Of a stretch of 64,000 bases of DNA, positions 25,905 through 34,880 are shown piece after piece (position 1 is the stretch's first letter; each line of letters opens with the position of its first letter). The notes under the pieces were generated by a model, which made no database searches, was not told where the DNA came from, and saw only the letters and a list, made by a program, of their open reading frames with translations. The stretch is from assembly GCF_014773385.1 (NCBI RefSeq), contig NZ_JACXAI010000014.1, positions 94,027-158,026 on the forward strand, read 5' to 3'. The translations under genes and the position numbers were made by a program. This DNA is from Metabacillus arenae. GTDB taxonomy: Bacteria; Bacillota; Bacilli; Bacillales; Bacillaceae.

Positions 25905-28070
25905 ATGAAAGAAGCAATGAAGGCAAATATGGAGCATTTATTGGCACCAAAAAGTATAGCTCTCATCGGCGTATCCGGGGATCAATCAAGGGTGGGACAT
26001 ATCGGGGCAACGGGTTTAATGAACAATCTGATTAAATTCGGATATCAGGGGGACATTTATCCGATAAACCCAAAATATCAATCGATAATGGGTTGCAAAT
26101 CATATCCTGATATTCAATCCTTGCCTAAACAAGTGGATTGCATAGTGATCGGATTAAAGCGGAAAATGGTTTTGCCGGTCATTGAGGAAAGTATCAAGAA
26201 GGGAATAAAGTCGGCAATTGTTATCACCTCAGGTTTCGCCGAGGATAATTCGATTGAAGGAAAGGAGCTGCAGCAAAAAATATCTGAAATTTCCCTAAAG
26301 AACGATTTTCGCATTTGCGGACCCAATTGTTTGGGTATAGTGAACGTACATCTTAACGCGGCTGCAAGTACTTCAAGCGGACTTTGGATTTCTCAGATAC
26401 CAAAAGGACATGTTGCCTTTGTTTCACAAAGCGGGGCGCTGTCCAGCGCATTCCTTAGTCAGGCGGAAACGCTGGGGGTCGGTTTCAGCCATTTGGTTTC
26501 CACCGGTAATGAAGCGGATCTTCACATTGCTGATTATATAATGTATATGGCTGAAGACCCAAATACGAAAGTAATTGCAGCTTATATTGAAGGGATTCGT
26601 GACGGAGAACGATTTATTCAGGCGGCGGAAGCTTGCCGCCGGGCCGGAAAGCCGCTTGTTGTTTACAAGGTGGGAAAGTCGGAAAAGGCGGAAAAAGCTG
26701 CAAGAGCTCACACCGGATCATTAACAGGTTCCGATCAAGTTTACAATGCCCTGTTTAAACAGCAGGGCGTCATTAGAGCGCATACGCTGGACGGTTTATT
26801 GTTGGCAGCGGAAACGCTGGTTAAGCTGGAAGATAAAAGGGTTGGCAATAAAATAGGCGTGCTCTCCTCTTCTGGGGGCGCCGGCGGCGTTATTGCTGAT
26901 TTTGCCGAGGAATTTGGGATGGTGATTCCCGATTTATCGGACAAGACATCACGACAACTGCGCGAAAAATTACCGTCTTTCGCAGCGGTAGGAAATCCGG
27001 TTGACGCAACAGCCGAAATCGCGCGCCACCCGGAGTTGTTTATTGATTTAGCTAAAATAATGGAAAAAGACGAAAATGTCGATATGATGCTGTTTTGTCT
27101 GACTACTTTGCCACCGATAGCTGCCAAAAGAATCACAGATACGTTTCTGGAGGCACAACATGAACTTGCCAAGCCTGCTATCATTTGTTGGTATTCGGGA
27201 AATCTCAACAATCCAGATTTTGATCGATTGAAACATTCCCGATATCCAGTCTTCAAAACTATCGAAACCTTATTTTCTACTATTTCTATTTTGCAAAAGC
27301 GAGAGAATCCAAAAACGAACATAACCATGGATTACAGTTCTTCGCTAATGGAGAAAAAATACATTAATAAATTGCGAAACGGTGAATCGCTTTCCGAGTA
27401 TGAAAGCAAACATATCATCGAGTCTTTTAGAATTCCGGTAACGAATTCTGAACTGGTGCAGAGCATAGAACAAGCAAGGCAAGCTGCAGCAAGAATCACT
27501 TATCCCGTTGCACTAAAAATTGATTCGCAGGACATCCTTCATAAATCGGATAGCGGCTGTGTAGAATTGAATATTAAAAATGAAGAGGAGCTGGAAGTCA
27601 GTTACCAGATAGTTCTTCAAAACGCTGCCAAAGTCATGGGAGCAAGAATTAACGGTGTATTGGTGCAGGAAATGCTTCCACCGGCTAAAGAGGTGATTAT
27701 TGGGGTTAAGAACGATCCGCAGTTTGGTCCCGTTGTCATGTTTGGATTAGGCGGAATTTTCGTGGAAGTGTTAAAGGATGTGTCGTTCCGGATCGCTCCG
27801 TTTGACAGAGAAACGGCCCTTTCCATGATCAAAGAAACCAAAACGTTCCGTATCTTAGAAGGAGTGAGAGGCGAGCAGGGTGCCGACCTTGAGACTTTGG
27901 CAGATATCCTGCACAAGGTTAGCCTTATGGCAGCTGCATTAAAGGATGAAGTGGAAGAGATTGATATTAATCCATTGATGGTCTTTCCGGAAGGGAGAGG
28001 CGCAAAAGCGGCAGATGCTTTAATTATTGGAAAAAGGGTGGTGGTATATGACCAACAAGCCGTTCGATGA
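25905..28070 (+). CDS. ADP-forming acyl-CoA synthetase (fused alpha-beta)
   Basis: 721 residues. Order: CoA-binding domain (SPKSIALIGVSG-like APKSIALIGVSGDQSRVG, residues 14-31), ligase domains with GPNCLG and FVSQSGALS, the phospho-His loop ARAHTGSLTGSD (His269), and a C-terminal ATP-grasp domain (residues about 490-710; YPVALKIDSQDILHKSD, VKNDPQFGPVVMFGLGGIFVE, EIDINPLMV). It is a complete enzyme of the acetate/pimeloyl-CoA synthetase (ADP-forming) family, able to make or use acyl-CoA with ADP/ATP. The substrate is unknown. GGAGGT lies 7 bases before the ATG. It is the first gene behind sigma-54 promoter P3 and is followed by a short frame and an MFS carrier. Confidence 0.92.
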   Translation: MKEAMKANMEHLLAPKSIALIGVSGDQSRVGHIGATGLMNNLIKFGYQGDIYPINPKYQSIMGCKSYPDIQSLPKQVDCIVIGLKRKMVLPVIEESIKKGIKSAIVITSGFAEDNSIEGKELQQKISEISLKNDFRICGPNCLGIVNVHLNAAASTSSGLWISQIPKGHVAFVSQSGALSSAFLSQAETLGVGFSHLVSTGNEADLHIADYIMYMAEDPNTKVIAAYIEGIRDGERFIQAAEACRRAGKPLVVYKVGKSEKAEKAARAHTGSLTGSDQVYNALFKQQGVIRAHTLDGLLLAAETLVKLEDKRVGNKIGVLSSSGGAGGVIADFAEEFGMVIPDLSDKTSRQLREKLPSFAAVGNPVDATAEIARHPELFIDLAKIMEKDENVDMMLFCLTTLPPIAAKRITDTFLEAQHELAKPAIICWYSGNLNNPDFDRLKHSRYPVFKTIETLFSTISILQKRENPKTNITMDYSSSLMEKKYINKLRNGESLSEYESKHIIESFRIPVTNSELVQSIEQARQAAARITYPVALKIDSQDILHKSDSGCVELNIKNEEELEVSYQIVLQNAAKVMGARINGVLVQEMLPPAKEVIIGVKNDPQFGPVVMFGLGGIFVEVLKDVSFRIAPFDRETALSMIKETKTFRILEGVRGEQGADLETLADILHKVSLMAAALKDEVEEIDINPLMVFPEGRGAKAADALIIGKRVVVYDQQAVR

Positions 28071-28140
28071 AATGCAAATCGTTGAGGGAAGGTATTGGCA
28101 GGAAGGAAACAGGCTGCCGTTGGTGGAGGAACTTCACTAA
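28048..28140 (+). pseudogene. 30-codon frame overlapping the ligase end; possible CoA-transferase start remnant
   Basis: ATG 28048 overlaps the end of the ligase gene and has GGTGGTGG just upstream. The peptide starts MTNKPFDEMQIVEG, which recalls the N-terminus of CaiB/BaiF family III CoA-transferases (KPLxGxxVIEG), but it then departs and stops at 28140. It is probably a truncated gene start; a short functional peptide cannot be excluded. Confidence 0.3.
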
Positions 28141-28207
28141 TTCAACGTTGATCCTCTCCCAATCATTGGGATTATCATATTACTTGTTCTAAGAAGAAGG
28201 TTTTAAT

Positions 28208-29440
28208 ATGTACTTAAGAAAATCCTATACGGTATGGATGTTTACATCTTTGTTATTCATTCAAATGACGGCATCCATGTCCCAGCTGGGCATTACTCCT
28301 ATTTTGCCTTTTATTCAGCAAGAGTTACATTTATCGGTCGTACAAATGGGGTATTTGGCAGCCGCAGTTCAATTAGGAATCGCAATGTGTTCTATTCCTT
28401 TTGGGCTGCTAGTGGATTATTTCGGTGTAAAATGGATGCTCTTTCTTGGAGGGCTTTCGGTTGGGATGGCAAGCTTCAGTCTATATTGGCTGGAAGGATA
28501 TGTGTTTATTCTGATTGCTTTCCTGCTTATTGGCATTTGCTATGCAAATTTTCACCCATCCATAAGTAAAGGGATCCTGATATTATTCCCGCCGCAGATT
28601 AGAGGTACTGGCATGGGAATTAGGCAAACAGTTGTAAGCGTTTCCGCTTTTATTGGGGCCGTTTGGCTTCCCTTTATGGCTGTAAACTATCATTGGAAGA
28701 CAGGTTATTTGATCATTGGTTGCTTCTTGATGCTTATTAGTTTTACTGCTTTGTTTTTCCGGGATGTTGAACATGAAGGCCGTAAGATGAAAGATTCCGT
28801 GAACAGTTCGTTAACAAGAAGCCAATTTGTGTATGTTCTGCGAAACGAGACAATTCAAGCGATCTGCTTTACGACTCCATTTTTATTTATTGCCCAGTTC
28901 ACAACGGCAGCTTATTTAGTGGTAGATGTGAACGAAAGGTTTGAAATCCCGCTGATCCAAGCAGGATATTTACTAGCTTTTTTGCAGTTTGGATCGATTG
29001 TTGGCCGGATTTTTTTTGGGATGCTCGGGGATTTGTTTTTTATGCACCGAAGAGAGCTATTGCTGGCGTGCATTTCGATTGCAACCGGCCTGATCATGCT
29101 TGCATTTGCACTGAACCCTTCTAACGGTTTTACAACACTCTCGATCTTTGCGTTTTTGATTGGCATGACAGGTTCGGGATGGGTTGGAATAATTAATGTT
29201 ATTGTCATTGAATCAGTTGAAGCAAAGTATGTGGGAGTTGCAAGCGGCATTACAGCTACCTTGGGTTATTTAAGCCCGACGATAGGAACACCGCTCTTCG
29301 GATATTTACATGACTTTTTTGGTGGGTTTTCGCTTCCATGGATGATATTGGCAGGAAGTATGTTTTTCCCTGCTGTGGTTTTGTATCGCCTGCAAAGAAA
29401 GAAGGAACAGGATGTTGAAAGGACAAGCGTATCTGGTTAG
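28208..29440 (+). CDS. MFS transporter
   Basis: 410 residues with 12 predicted membrane helices. The MFS loop 2-3 signature appears as GLLVDYFGVKWMLFLGG (residues about 73-89), and the second-half equivalent as GMLGDLFFMHRRELL. No antiporter C motif typical of drug pumps is obvious, and it belongs to the general nitrate/cyanate or organic-acid type. The location after the ADP-forming CoA ligase suggests import of the pathway substrate. The start ATG has AGAAGAAGG upstream. 61 bases separate it from the next MFS gene. Confidence 0.82.
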   Translation: MYLRKSYTVWMFTSLLFIQMTASMSQLGITPILPFIQQELHLSVVQMGYLAAAVQLGIAMCSIPFGLLVDYFGVKWMLFLGGLSVGMASFSLYWLEGYVFILIAFLLIGICYANFHPSISKGILILFPPQIRGTGMGIRQTVVSVSAFIGAVWLPFMAVNYHWKTGYLIIGCFLMLISFTALFFRDVEHEGRKMKDSVNSSLTRSQFVYVLRNETIQAICFTTPFLFIAQFTTAAYLVVDVNERFEIPLIQAGYLLAFLQFGSIVGRIFFGMLGDLFFMHRRELLLACISIATGLIMLAFALNPSNGFTTLSIFAFLIGMTGSGWVGIINVIVIESVEAKYVGVASGITATLGYLSPTIGTPLFGYLHDFFGGFSLPWMILAGSMFFPAVVLYRLQRKKEQDVERTSVSG

Positions 29441-29518
29441 GAGAGAAAAAGATGTGTAATAAGCAGCTTAGGTCTAAATAATTATTCTAGTTGAATTTAT
29501 ATGAAAGGAGGGGGAAGA

Positions 29519-30853
29519 GTGAGAGGAAAATATCGTTACCTGATCATGTCAATGCTTACAGTAATCACAATTATCAATTACATTGACCGTGGAGCTATTG
29601 CATATGCCGGAGAATTTATCATCGAGGAATATGGTTTGGATCTCAAATCATGGGGTCAAATCCTTGGTTTTTTTGGATACGGTTACATGCTTGGAGGTTT
29701 ATTTGGTGGAATTTTGGCTGATAAGAAGGGGGCCAAATTTCTTTGGATCATAGCTGTAACAACTTGGTCTCTTTTTGAAATAGTAACGGCATTTGCTGGT
29801 GATATTGGGTTGACTTTGTTTGGTGGTTCTGCATTAATCGGCTTTGCTGTATTTCGGATATTATTTGGTGCTGCTGAAGGTCCATCTTTCACAGCTATTA
29901 ACCGAACTGTGGCGAATTGGTCTGCCCCTGGTGAGAAAGCGTTCTTATTATCACTAGGACATGTAGGGGTACCCATTGGCGCTCTATTAACAGCGCCGGT
30001 TGCAGTCTTTTTAATATCCATTGTAGGGTGGAAAGGGATGTTTGTTGTTTTAGGTGTGCTTGGGCTGATATGGGTCTTGGTATGGGCAAAAATATTTACG
30101 GATTACCCCGAAAATCACCCGAGGGTTTCAAAGGAAGAGTTAGCTGAAATTCGTTCCTCAGAAGAGTTATTAGAATCAGAGAATGCACTTGAAATATCAC
30201 AACATACTAATACATCTTGGTATCATTTTTTTAAAAACCCAACTCTTGTTCTAAATGCGCTAGGCTATTTTGGTACTAACTATGTAAGTTTTTTAATTTT
30301 AACATGGACACCTATATACTTACAGGACGTCTTTCATTACAATTTATCGTCTCTTTGGTATCTTGGAATGATCCCTTGGATAGGGGCTTGCATTACATGT
30401 CCGCTTGGTGCAAAACTTTCTGATCTACTGCGTCAAAAAACTAATAACTTGCGATTGGCTCGAACTGGCATAAGTATCATTTCATATTTTTTAACTGCTG
30501 TATGTTTTTTGATCATACTTACTGTTCATAGTCCGGGAGCGGTGCTATTCCTGATGTTTCTAGGAACATCGTTTACTTACCTTAACAGTACGCTATTTTG
30601 GGCGATTGTACTCGATACAGAGCCTTCGCGGGCAGGTGCATACGGTGGGATTTTACATTTTTTTGGTGCCTTTGCTAGTCTTTTAGCTCCAACATTGACG
30701 GGTTTCCTTGTCATGAATTACGGCTACACATCGATGTTTATTTCAGTGGTTGTTGCAGCTTTATTTACCATGGTTTGCATGGTTTTCGTTAAACCAGGTA
30801 AAAGAGTAAAGGAAAAGTTTTCTTCTGAATCCCAAGAAGTATCTCTTAATTGA
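29519..30853 (+). CDS. MFS transporter, anion:cation symporter (ACS) family
   Basis: 444 residues from GTG 29519, chosen because AAAGGAGGGGG lies 4-8 bases upstream; the ATG at 29501 is part of that site. Twelve helices; the ACS pattern is clear: VITIINYIDRGAIAYAGEFI in helix 1, GYGYMLGGLFGGILADKKGAKFLWI, RILFGAAEGPSFTAINRTVANWSAPGEKA, and GGILHFFGAFASLLAPTLTG near the end. Relatives carry hexuronates, galactonate, glucarate and other small organic anions. A close paralogue is encoded at 57278. It likely forms a unit with the aldehyde dehydrogenase at 30935. Confidence 0.87.
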   Translation: MRGKYRYLIMSMLTVITIINYIDRGAIAYAGEFIIEEYGLDLKSWGQILGFFGYGYMLGGLFGGILADKKGAKFLWIIAVTTWSLFEIVTAFAGDIGLTLFGGSALIGFAVFRILFGAAEGPSFTAINRTVANWSAPGEKAFLLSLGHVGVPIGALLTAPVAVFLISIVGWKGMFVVLGVLGLIWVLVWAKIFTDYPENHPRVSKEELAEIRSSEELLESENALEISQHTNTSWYHFFKNPTLVLNALGYFGTNYVSFLILTWTPIYLQDVFHYNLSSLWYLGMIPWIGACITCPLGAKLSDLLRQKTNNLRLARTGISIISYFLTAVCFLIILTVHSPGAVLFLMFLGTSFTYLNSTLFWAIVLDTEPSRAGAYGGILHFFGAFASLLAPTLTGFLVMNYGYTSMFISVVVAALFTMVCMVFVKPGKRVKEKFSSESQEVSLN

Positions 30854-30934
30854 TAACGTTTTAAAGATTCAGTTCATATATCGAACCTAAGTCTCTGATG
30901 ATGCAAATGCATTGTTTAGAAGGAGAGAGAGTAA

Positions 30935-32377
30935 ATGAAAATATATGACAAATTATTTATTGGTGGCCAATGGGTTGAATCTAGTTCAGGAAAATTTATG
31001 GATATCATTAATCCTGCGAATGAGGAAATTTGGGCGAAGGTTACAGAAGGTATGGAAGCCGACGTCGATGAGGCTGTTAAATCTGCTAGATTTGCCTTTG
31101 ATCATGGTATTTGGCGTAAGATGAGTACATATGAGCGTACTGAAATCTTACGAAAAATGGGGCAATTAGTACAGGAAAATGCAGAACATTTAGCAAGAAT
31201 GGAAACATTGGAGAATGGAAAGCCTTATCATCTCGCTTTGCGCGAAGCTCAAAATAATCCTCAATGGTGGTTTTACTACGCGGGAATTGCCGATAAAATT
31301 CACGGGGAAACCATCCCTTTCGAAGACAATAAACATATTTTTACACTGAGAGAACCTTTAGGTGTGGTCGGTGCTATTACAGCTTGGAATACACCTTTGC
31401 TTATGGCAACTCAGAAACTATCAATGGCGTTAGCCGCAGGAAATACGGTTGTATTAAAACCTGCTAGGACAACCCCGATAACCGCATTAGAACTAGCAAA
31501 ACTGGCTGAAAAAGCAGGTTTTCCTCCAGGAGTAGTTAATGTGGTAACAGGTAGAGGGGAAACAGCAGGAAATAGATTAGTTTCACATATGGATGTAGAT
31601 AAACTTACTTTTACGGGAGCAACAGAGACTGCGAGAAAATTGATGAGCACTGCTTCCGTTAATATGAAAAAGCTAAGTTTTGAACTTGGCGGAAAATCCC
31701 CTCAAGTCATTTTTCCTGATGCTAATTTAGATGCTGCTTTTGAATCCGCAGTTACAAACGCTTTTGTATTAACAGGTCAAAGCTGTACGCTTGGTTCACG
31801 TGTTCTTGTACATCGAGACATTTATAAAGATTTTGTCTCAAAATATATTGAAAAAGTGAAGGAATTAACTGTGGGTGATCCTTTTACAAATGTTGATCTT
31901 GGTCCACATGCGCATGAACAACAACTTAATACAACATTAGATTATATTAATATCGGTCTAGAAGAAGGAGCAATTCTTGCCGCTGGTGGTGAGCGCCCAA
32001 GTGATTTGGCAAATGGATACTATATTCAACCAACTGTTTTTGTAGATGTAGACCCATCCATGCGTATTGCAAAAGAAGAGATTTTTGGCCCTGTTGTTTC
32101 TCTTATTCCATTCTCAGATGAAGAGGAAGCAATTGAAATTGCAAATAGTGTTTCCTATGGGTTAACCTCTGGAGTTTGGACGAAAGATACGTCTCGCGCT
32201 TTTAGAATGGCAAAAAATATAAAGGCTGGTACTGTTTGGCTAAATACTTTCAGGTATGTCCGTTGGGTAACACCTTATGGTGGTTATAAAGCCAGCGGCT
32301 GGGGCAGAGAAAATGGAATAGAGGCTATTAATGAATACACTCACGTAAAAACTGTGGTAGTTGATCTTGAAAATTAA
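30935..32377 (+). CDS. NAD(P)-dependent aldehyde dehydrogenase
   Basis: 480 residues, full length. Catalytic Cys in VLTGQSCTLGSR and general base Glu in SFELGGKSPQ; cofactor loop FTGATETARKLM; the conserved N of AITAWNTPLL. It oxidises an aldehyde to the acid, upstream of CoA activation. It is of the general betaine-aldehyde/4-hydroxymuconic-semialdehyde type and the substrate cannot be told. AAGGAGAGAG lies 7 bases before the ATG. It lies between the ACS carrier and an SDR. A paralogue is at 45415. Confidence 0.9.
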   Translation: MKIYDKLFIGGQWVESSSGKFMDIINPANEEIWAKVTEGMEADVDEAVKSARFAFDHGIWRKMSTYERTEILRKMGQLVQENAEHLARMETLENGKPYHLALREAQNNPQWWFYYAGIADKIHGETIPFEDNKHIFTLREPLGVVGAITAWNTPLLMATQKLSMALAAGNTVVLKPARTTPITALELAKLAEKAGFPPGVVNVVTGRGETAGNRLVSHMDVDKLTFTGATETARKLMSTASVNMKKLSFELGGKSPQVIFPDANLDAAFESAVTNAFVLTGQSCTLGSRVLVHRDIYKDFVSKYIEKVKELTVGDPFTNVDLGPHAHEQQLNTTLDYINIGLEEGAILAAGGERPSDLANGYYIQPTVFVDVDPSMRIAKEEIFGPVVSLIPFSDEEEAIEIANSVSYGLTSGVWTKDTSRAFRMAKNIKAGTVWLNTFRYVRWVTPYGGYKASGWGRENGIEAINEYTHVKTVVVDLEN

Positions 32378-32552
32378 AAAAACAAAATGGATGTAATTTT
32401 ACAGATAGTTTACAACTAATTTTCAATGTATATCTATTGGAATGATGATGCCTTAATTGGTATTGGTTTCATTTATGCTGATATTGATTATTGTAGGGTC
32501 TTAAGAAAAATCTTCTAGGTGTAATTAATAAAATTTGAAAGGATGTAAATAA

Positions 32553-33314
32553 ATGAGATTAGAAAACAAAGTTGCTGTCATTAGTGCAGGTGCTTCTGGA
32601 ATGGGAAAGGCCGGAGCAATGTTATTCGCAAAGGAAGGAGCAATAGTAAATATCCTAGATATTAATCGTGAAAATGGAGAACAAGCTGTAAAAGAAATAA
32701 GAAATAATGGTGGAGAGGCAAACTTTTACTATACAGACATGTCAGATGTAACAGCTATTAAAACTTCGGTTGATAAAATTAAACATGAGTACAATCGTAT
32801 TGATATTCTATGGAATCATGTAGGGATTCCAGGGCCATCAGGCTTATTAGAGGTAGAAGAAAACGATTATGACTTTTGCATGGACCTAAATATTAAAAGT
32901 GGATTTTTTACTACTAAGTATGCGGTTCCTGCCATGGAAGAAAGAGGCGGGGCCATTATTTTTACTACTTCTGCATCCGGTGTACAAGGATCTCCTTTTA
33001 GTCCAGTATATTCAGCGGCTAAGGGAGCAGTCGTTAATTTAGTTAGAGCCCTTGCAAAAAATCTGGGTCCTAAAAATATCAGAGTAAATAGTGTAAGTCC
33101 CGGTTTAACTGAAACCCCAATGATGAATCAATTCTTAAAACGAAATGAAGACGATGATCTGGAAGAGAACAAAAAAATCATTACAAGTAAAATCGCACTT
33201 GGAAGACTTGCCTCTCCAAATGACATAGCGTATGGAGCATTATTTCTTGCTTCAGAAGAATCCACCTACGTTTCTGGTATAAATCTACCTGTAGATGGAG
33301 GGCAGACAGCCTAA
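32553..33314 (+). CDS. Short-chain dehydrogenase/reductase (1 of 4)
   Basis: 253 residues. The Rossmann loop is AGASGMGK (residues 12-19), and the catalytic set is Ser140 (FTTSASG), Tyr153 and Lys157 (YSAAK). The usual N-N-A-G is replaced by WNHVG, an uncommon variant, so the dinucleotide site is slightly altered. GAAAGGATG lies 9 bases before the ATG. It would oxidise a secondary alcohol or reduce a ketone in the pathway. The 320-base gap after it holds no gene. Confidence 0.87.
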   Translation: MRLENKVAVISAGASGMGKAGAMLFAKEGAIVNILDINRENGEQAVKEIRNNGGEANFYYTDMSDVTAIKTSVDKIKHEYNRIDILWNHVGIPGPSGLLEVEENDYDFCMDLNIKSGFFTTKYAVPAMEERGGAIIFTTSASGVQGSPFSPVYSAAKGAVVNLVRALAKNLGPKNIRVNSVSPGLTETPMMNQFLKRNEDDDLEENKKIITSKIALGRLASPNDIAYGALFLASEESTYVSGINLPVDGGQTA

Positions 33315-33634
33315 AAAATAGTTCTATCTTTTAAGTTGTGTGCGATTTACGATGATTCCACAGAGATTGCCCTAGGCTTTTTATGAAAAAAGTGACTTTC
33401 GTAAAAGTTCCTTTTTAATTATGTAACGCAGGAAATAATTTACTAACCATTCGGAAAATCATCATATTCCTTAATATTGTTAATTGATATAAAAACGGCC
33501 ACAAGTGTTTTATTAAATTGATTAAATATTAAATTTTAGTAGTTAAACAAATATAAAGTCCTTTATACTGGGGTACTACATCAGAAACGAGTTCATCCAT
33601 TTCATTACAAATAATTTAGGGAGTGGTAATAAAA

Positions 33635-34687
33635 ATGAATAAAATAAGACAAAAAGTTTCATATTTAATTATTTTTCTCCTTTCAACAATGATTTTGGCA
33701 GCGTGTTCATCCACACAATCAGGGGGTAATGGTCAAGATAATGCAAAAAACGATAAGAATACATCAAGTTCAAACGGCCCTTCTTCATTTACTGTAATAG
33801 GAGGAACAACTATTGGTGCTACAAGTGATATTGTTGCAACACTTGGGGAAAACGGAGCTCGAATTGCTTTTCCAGATGCAGCTATAAGAAAAACTCCAGG
33901 TTCAACCACGGAAGCTGCTACGAAGGTTAATGATGGGCTGGCTGAGATTGGGTATGCTATTCCGCCAAATAATTATGATGCTTTCCATGGAGAAGGTGTA
34001 TATAAAGGGCAAAAACATGAAAATTTACGGTTAGTTTTATCAATAGATGATCCATCTTATATAACAATTCTTGCATTGGAGTCATCTGGGATTGACACAG
34101 TAGAGGATTTAAAAGGCAAAAGGGTTGGCATCGGAGACGGACGAACCGTAAGCAGTAATGTTGGGATTGAAATTCTGAAAGCGGTAGGTTTAGAAGAAGA
34201 CACCATGAAAAAAAGCGGGGGTGCAATTATTACTGGTGATTGGGGTGAGCAATACAGAATGCTTGGAGACGGACAATTAGATGCTGTTATATCAGGTATA
34301 GCTCAACCTGCCACGGCAATAACGGAATTGAGCGCAACTAAAGATGTTAAGCTTGTTTCAATTAGTGAGGAAGTATTAAATAAAGTGACCCCTATAACAA
34401 AATTTTTTATGACAGAGCTGCCAGCTAAAACGTTTGATTGGCAAAAAGAGGATTATCGTACATTAGCCACGGTATCCCAATTAGTCACAAGTAAAGAAGT
34501 GTCTGAAGAGTGGATTTATGAATTTACCAAGGCATTTTGGGAAAATCAAGAAGAAGTCATATGGCCTGTTCAAAAACATTGGAATGGGAAGGACTTTAGC
34601 CAAGAAGCCCTATTAGGTAATGATGATATAATACCTATTCATTCTGGAGCAGAAAAATATTATAAGGAGGCAGGAATATTACCCTAA
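33635..34687 (+). CDS. TAXI-family TRAP transporter solute-binding lipoprotein
   Basis: 350 residues from ATG 33635 (AGGGAG 8 bases before; GTG 33623 is inside the site). Residues 1-23 are a lipoprotein signal with lipobox LAAC (Cys24). The mature protein follows the TAXI/NMT1-like pattern: FTVIGGTTIGATSDIVATLGENGAR, a GSTTEAATKVNDGLAEIGYA segment, VEDLKGKRVGIGDGRTVSSNVGIEILKAVGLEE, and LGDGQLDAVISG. It captures a small organic anion outside the membrane for the fused permease at 34881. The 193-base gap between them has no gene. Confidence 0.92.
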   Translation: MNKIRQKVSYLIIFLLSTMILAACSSTQSGGNGQDNAKNDKNTSSSNGPSSFTVIGGTTIGATSDIVATLGENGARIAFPDAAIRKTPGSTTEAATKVNDGLAEIGYAIPPNNYDAFHGEGVYKGQKHENLRLVLSIDDPSYITILALESSGIDTVEDLKGKRVGIGDGRTVSSNVGIEILKAVGLEEDTMKKSGGAIITGDWGEQYRMLGDGQLDAVISGIAQPATAITELSATKDVKLVSISEEVLNKVTPITKFFMTELPAKTFDWQKEDYRTLATVSQLVTSKEVSEEWIYEFTKAFWENQEEVIWPVQKHWNGKDFSQEALLGNDDIIPIHSGAEKYYKEAGILP

Positions 34688-34880
34688 AAAGTAGTTAAGG
34701 GGGAAATTTTACTGACTGTGGGGGATTCATTCCATCATCAGGTGGGGATAGAATGAAAAACACATCGATGCCCATCTTACAGACAGAAAATGACACGATT
34801 TCTCTGGAGGGTGGCCTGGAAATTGCAACACTTGTCTTTTCATTTTTGAAATAAGAATAATAAAGGATAGGTGGTTTGTC

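Noticed and set aside
34690..34880. Possible small gene between the TAXI binding protein and permease
   Set aside because: Frames are broken; the DUF1850-type protein often found in such operons is not recognisable here.
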